From NCBI GenBank assembly GCA_004556655.1, contig SFGF01000109.1, positions 1 through 7,822 on the forward strand: 7,822 bases of DNA, read 5' to 3'. The notes beneath the pieces were generated by a model. The model saw only the letters and a program-made list of their open reading frames with translations. It was not told the origin of the DNA and did no database searches. Made by a program: the position numbers and the translations under genes. Of this stretch, positions 7,661 through 7,822 are shown piece after piece; within the stretch, counting starts at the first letter, position 1; each line of letters starts with the position of its first letter. This stretch comes from Lachnospiraceae bacterium (GTDB lineage: Bacteria; Bacillota; Clostridia; Lachnospirales; Lachnospiraceae).

Positions 7661-7698
7661 TAACAGTTGATAAGTGATTTAGTTCCTTATCACTGTTA
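7661..7698. repeat. Imperfect palindrome in non-coding DNA
   Basis: TAACAGTTGATAAG (7661-7674) and CTTATCACTGTTA (7686-7698) are inverted repeats with one bulged base and an 11-nt loop. The arms are A/T-rich and not followed by a clear T-run, so this is not an obvious terminator. It could be a protein-binding site, a mobile-element end, or part of a leader. Nothing coding is visible in 7637-7778. Confidence 0.5.
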
Positions 7699-7766
7699 AG
7701 CGAAGGCTTTGGGGATTTTTCGTTTGGTGCCGTCAAGAGTTATGCGCAAATTAGTTTGCAGATTCT

Positions 7767-7784
7767 GGCTGAATGAAGTCAGCC
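7767..7784. repeat. Short perfect hairpin near the window end
   Basis: GGCTGA (7767-7772) and TCAGCC (7779-7784) form a 6-bp stem with a 6-nt loop. It overlaps the possible stop codon of the minus-strand partial frame at 7779. It has no T-run and may be chance. Confidence 0.3.
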
Positions 7785-7820
7785 GGCAATAGAAGCGTCT
7801 TCCAGAGCCGCCTCCAAGTG
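7779..7820 (-). CDS. Possible C-terminal end of a minus-strand gene cut by the window
   Basis: One minus-strand frame enters the window as HLEAALEDASIAG and stops with TGA at 7779-7781. The composition looks protein-like, and a minus-strand terminator at 7594-7636 would suit a gene ending here. Thirteen residues are too few to name a family, and other minus frames are also open over part of this stretch. Confidence 0.25.
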   Translation of the reverse strand, partial: HLEAALEDASIAG

Positions 7821-7822
7821 CT

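Noticed and set aside
7408..7677. Plus-strand ORF of 89 aa overlapping the minus-strand DUF6061-like gene
   Set aside because: It is the antisense shadow of a recognisable protein, runs through the hairpin at 7594-7636 and has no supported start.
1..7822. CRISPR array, tRNA, rRNA, insertion sequence or transposase
   Set aside because: I saw no regularly spaced repeats, RNA gene signatures or transposase-like protein in any frame.

Overview
The window looks like Clostridia (Firmicutes) DNA, probably from a gut member of the Oscillospiraceae/Ruminococcaceae. The reasons are moderately low GC, strong GGAGG-type ribosome binding sites, and a DUF6061-type small protein that I know from such genomes. 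This placement is inference from composition and gene content only.

About 90% of the window is one plus-strand operon of the DNA phosphorothioation (Dnd/Dpt) defence family. It contains dptF (137-1864), dptG (1869-3263), a very large third ORF (3244-6747) and dndE (6750-7127). The genes overlap or lie within 5 nt of each other and are followed by a hairpin terminator. A complete locus of this type carries dptF-dptG-dptH, encoding restriction of unmodified DNA, and dndB-dndC-dndD-dndE, encoding sulfur modification of the DNA backbone.

The third ORF is the striking feature. Its first ~530 residues read as the N-terminal part of DptH, and its last ~630 residues read as DndD lacking its first ~90 residues. 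The two parts are joined in frame in a single uninterrupted ORF. If the parental order was dptFGH-dndBCDE, the simplest explanation is one in-frame deletion of several kb. It would have removed the DptH C-terminal HerA/FtsK-like ATPase, all of dndB and dndC, and the DndD Walker A region. Neither DNA sulfuration (no DndC) nor DptFGH restriction (no DptH motor) should then work from this locus. The alternatives are an assembly collapse or a selected chimeric protein with a new role.

Downstream of dndE (7128-7822) is a different kind of DNA. There is a bidirectional hairpin terminator, a convergent minus-strand gene for an 83-aa DUF6061-like protein, and a second hairpin related in sequence to the first. 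After these come an imperfect palindrome and possibly the last few codons of another minus-strand gene running off the window end. The first ~130 bases are non-coding, with a possible divergent promoter and the dptF ribosome binding site.
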